NCBI GenBank assembly: GCA_050309435.1
Contig: JBNRMJ010000013.1
Location: 1-64,000, forward strand
Direction: 5' to 3'
Source of the DNA: CAYXVJ01 sp050309435
Lineage (GTDB): Bacteria; Bacillota; Clostridia; Saccharofermentanales; Fastidiosipilaceae
DNA: 64,000 bases
Position 1 is the stretch's first letter; each line of letters starts with the position of its first letter. The translations under genes and the position numbers were made by a program. Shown here piece by piece: positions 62,624-64,000 of this stretch. The notes under the pieces were generated by a model. It saw only the letters and a program-made list of their open reading frames with translations, did no database searches and was not told the DNA's origin.

Positions 62624-62749
62624 ATTTCCCTCCGTTCTACACACCTCATGTTTTCCGCGAACGCGCGGTGATGGTGTACCTACATATGAAACTCATATTC
62701 AATAAGATTTATTCCGGATCAGCTGGAAGCGTCGTCGGAATATTGTGAC

Positions 62750-62779
62750 ATGATATCACGCTCAACCGAAGCCTGACAA
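62750..62779 (-). promoter_or_regulatory. Promoter of the TrpX-type importer operon
   Basis: On the minus strand TTGTCA (62774-62779) and TATCAT (62750-62755) with an 18-base spacer, giving a leader of about 120 bases. The leader contains ATATGA/TCATAT and CCGCG/CGCGG hairpins but no T-box sequence. Confidence 0.6.
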
Positions 62780-62858
62780 GTAAAAATGGATCAAAGAAGT
62801 GAATGCTTCTTACCTTATTTGTCCGAATTACTCCGGCTCAAGATTTTTCGCCAGGTAG

Positions 62859-62887
62859 TTGCACAAGTGAATTCTTCGTGATATAAT
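62859..62887 (+). promoter_or_regulatory. Promoter of tRNA-Gln
   Basis: TTGCAC (62859-62864) and TATAAT (62882-62887), 17-base spacer, 42 bases before the tRNA. Confidence 0.8.
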
Positions 62888-62929
62888 CCTGAACGTTGAC
62901 TTGAGCAGTATTCGCTCGATAAACGATTT

Positions 62930-63003
62930 TGCCAACTAGTGTAATGGTAGCACACCTGATTCTGGTTCAGTTTGTGAGGGTTCAAATCCTTCGTTGGCAG
63001 CCA
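62930..63003 (+). tRNA. tRNA-Gln (anticodon CTG)
   Basis: Acceptor TGCCAAC pairs with GTTGGCA, D-arm GTGT/GCAC, anticodon loop TTCTGGT between CCTGA and TCAGT (outermost pair is a C-T mismatch), T-arm GAGGG/CCTTC with loop TTCAAAT, discriminator G and encoded CCA. It reads the codon CAG. Confidence 0.95.
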
Positions 63004-63007
63004 GATC

Positions 63008-63045
63008 TGACCTCGCGGCGACAGCGCCTGCGAGGTCATTTTTTT
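63008..63045 (+). terminator. Terminator of tRNA-Gln
   Basis: TGACCTCGC pairs with GCGAGGTCA, followed by seven T. Confidence 0.92.
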
Positions 63046-63097
63046 GTAACGAATTATGTTAAAATCAGCTTGATTAAGTATCAAAGGAGCTGCCATT

Positions 63098-63676
63098 ATG
63101 ATCGATCGTTTTGTCCCTTACTATCCTGTTTTTATGATATTGGAAGATCCCAAGGTAAAAGAGATACATCTGCCGGAAGGTTATCGCATCGAGACGGGAG
63201 ATCGTATGGAAGACTGGATTCGTATTCAACTGGATGCCGATCACATCGACAGTTACGAAAAAGCCAAGGAGGTTTGGGAACGCTCTTTTGCTCTCGAGCC
63301 AGAATGGCTCTCCTGGCGCATGCTCTTCGTGCTGGACAAGGAAGATCAGCCTGTAGCTACCGTGGCTTTATGGGAAGGCGAGGAGCTCGGACGAAAGATG
63401 CCTCAGCTGCATTGGCTGGCCACCTGTAAAGAAGCACAGGGGAAGGGTCTGGCTCGTGCCCTGATTGCCCGCCTGATAAATTTGTATTTCGAGCTGGGTC
63501 TGGATGGAGGCATATATCTGGGATCTCAGACCCACAGCTATCCTGCGATTAATATTTATAAACAGATGGGTTTTCGTCCTTACACGGCTTTCATCCGCTC
63601 CGATGAACCGCGGACATGGCATCACGAAGAAGCCTGGCTTATTATCGATAACAAGATAAACTCGTATCGAAAATAA
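63098..63676 (+). CDS. GNAT acetyltransferase
   Basis: 192 residues. The acetyl-CoA motif is LHWLATCKEAQGKGLARALIARLINLYFELG, with YPAINIYKQMGFRPY as the C-terminal block. The N-terminal 90 residues hold a substrate-specific part. AAAGGAG lies before the ATG. The substrate is unknown. It converges on a truncated phosphotransferase gene. Confidence 0.9.
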   Translation: MIDRFVPYYPVFMILEDPKVKEIHLPEGYRIETGDRMEDWIRIQLDADHIDSYEKAKEVWERSFALEPEWLSWRMLFVLDKEDQPVATVALWEGEELGRKMPQLHWLATCKEAQGKGLARALIARLINLYFELGLDGGIYLGSQTHSYPAINIYKQMGFRPYTAFIRSDEPRTWHHEEAWLIIDNKINSYRK

Positions 63677-63685
63677 GTGCTGATT

Positions 63686-64000
63686 CTATATCGCTTCATG
63701 GCTGAACTCGTTTAAGTAAGCGGGTACCAGCCGCCTGATATTTTCTTTTATCTGATCAGCAGGCACCTCGTCGACGACAAGACTAATGATATCTTCGCCG
63801 GCGAAGCCCCGGCCTGCGGTATCCCAGTCGATCAGACGGATTTCTCCGTCCTGATTGAAGATGTTTTCGATCCAGAAATCCCGGTGACACAAGACTGTCG
63901 GCAGTTTCTCGAAATGCTCGAAGATCAGCGGGGCTCTCTCGTCGACATCCATGATCATATCTTTGAGATGCTGCGGAATATTTCCGTCGTCTGACCGCAG
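63686..64000 (-). CDS. Aminoglycoside/choline kinase-like phosphotransferase, C-terminal part (cut by window end)
   Basis: The frame is open to the right edge, so the N-terminus is outside. The catalytic Brenner motif LCHRDFWIENIF (Asp base and Asn) and the metal motif IRLIDWDTAGRG are present, followed by GEDIISLVVDE. The family transfers phosphate to small alcohols or antibiotics, or belongs to thiamine/choline kinases; the substrate cannot be read from the fragment. Confidence 0.85.
   Translation of the reverse strand: MRSDDGNIPQHLKDMIMDVDERAPLIFEHFEKLPTVLCHRDFWIENIFNQDGEIRLIDWDTAGRGFAGEDIISLVVDEVPADQIKENIRRLVPAYLNEFSHEAI

Noticed and set aside
62624..62760. T-box riboswitch before the TrpX-type importer
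   Set aside because: TrpX transporters are often T-box controlled and ACCGCG occurs in the leader, but the diagnostic GGGTGG-n-ACCGCG and a matching antiterminator are absent.
1..64000. CRISPR array, prophage or complete insertion sequence
   Set aside because: No regularly spaced repeats, integrase, phage structural genes or terminal inverted repeats around a transposase were seen.

Overview
The window reads as a chromosomal segment of an anaerobic, carbohydrate-degrading Bacillota (Clostridia-like) bacterium. Supporting signs are strong AGGAGG-type ribosome sites, mid-range base composition, GH3 glycosidases, L-fucose genes, LplB/YtcP-type sugar transport with a membrane AraC regulator, an anaerobic sulfatase-maturase-like radical SAM protein, and a SipW/TasA-type matrix operon. 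The genus cannot be fixed from the sequence. No phage, complete insertion sequence, rRNA operon or CRISPR array is visible.

Layout. 1-8.5 kb: a GH3 glycosidase cut by the window edge, L-fucose isomerase and L-fuculose-phosphate aldolase, tRNA-Arg(CCG), a DUF503 protein with a coupled putative nuclease-fold protein, and a circularly permuted GH3 enzyme. 8.5-16.6 kb: an AT-rich upstream region, then a structured leader RNA and an apparent seven-gene operon for a cell-surface matrix (SipW-like signal peptidase, three TasA/CalY-like proteins, a 1165-residue von Willebrand A adhesin, a fourth TasA-like protein and an LPQTG-anchored protein). 16.6-24.8 kb: a split AhpF-like redox pair, a REP-associated transposase-like gene, and a two-component system divergent from two PepSY proteins. 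24.8-36.7 kb: mostly single metabolic genes (DsrE-like, RibD-like reductase, CofE-like ligase, amidase, glycosyltransferase, nucleoside hydrolase, sugar isomerase, aldo-keto reductase, ArsC-like), plus a probable glycoside-phosphorylase relic.

36.7-47.7 kb: a membrane AraC regulator divergent from a sugar ABC importer operon that also carries an M14 carboxypeptidase, followed by an ECF sigma/anti-sigma/secreted-protein module. 47.7-52.9 kb: GMP synthase, a UDG-superfamily glycosylase, KDPG aldolase, a ComEC-like metallohydrolase and a pyridoxal-type kinase. 53-57.3 kb: two paralogous membrane helical-repeat proteins directly followed by a SPASM radical SAM enzyme. 57.3-64 kb: class II fumarase, an ABC importer with two paralogous TrpX-type binding proteins, tRNA-Gln(CTG), an acetyltransferase and a truncated phosphotransferase.

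The main novelty candidate is the matrix operon. Its leader folds into two hairpins that each show the same GGGGGA loop, matching the Shine-Dalgarno of the first gene, and its 3' end carries three C-runs. Intercistronic stem-loops without U-tracts recur in three operons, which suggests that unequal protein output within operons is set by RNA structure.
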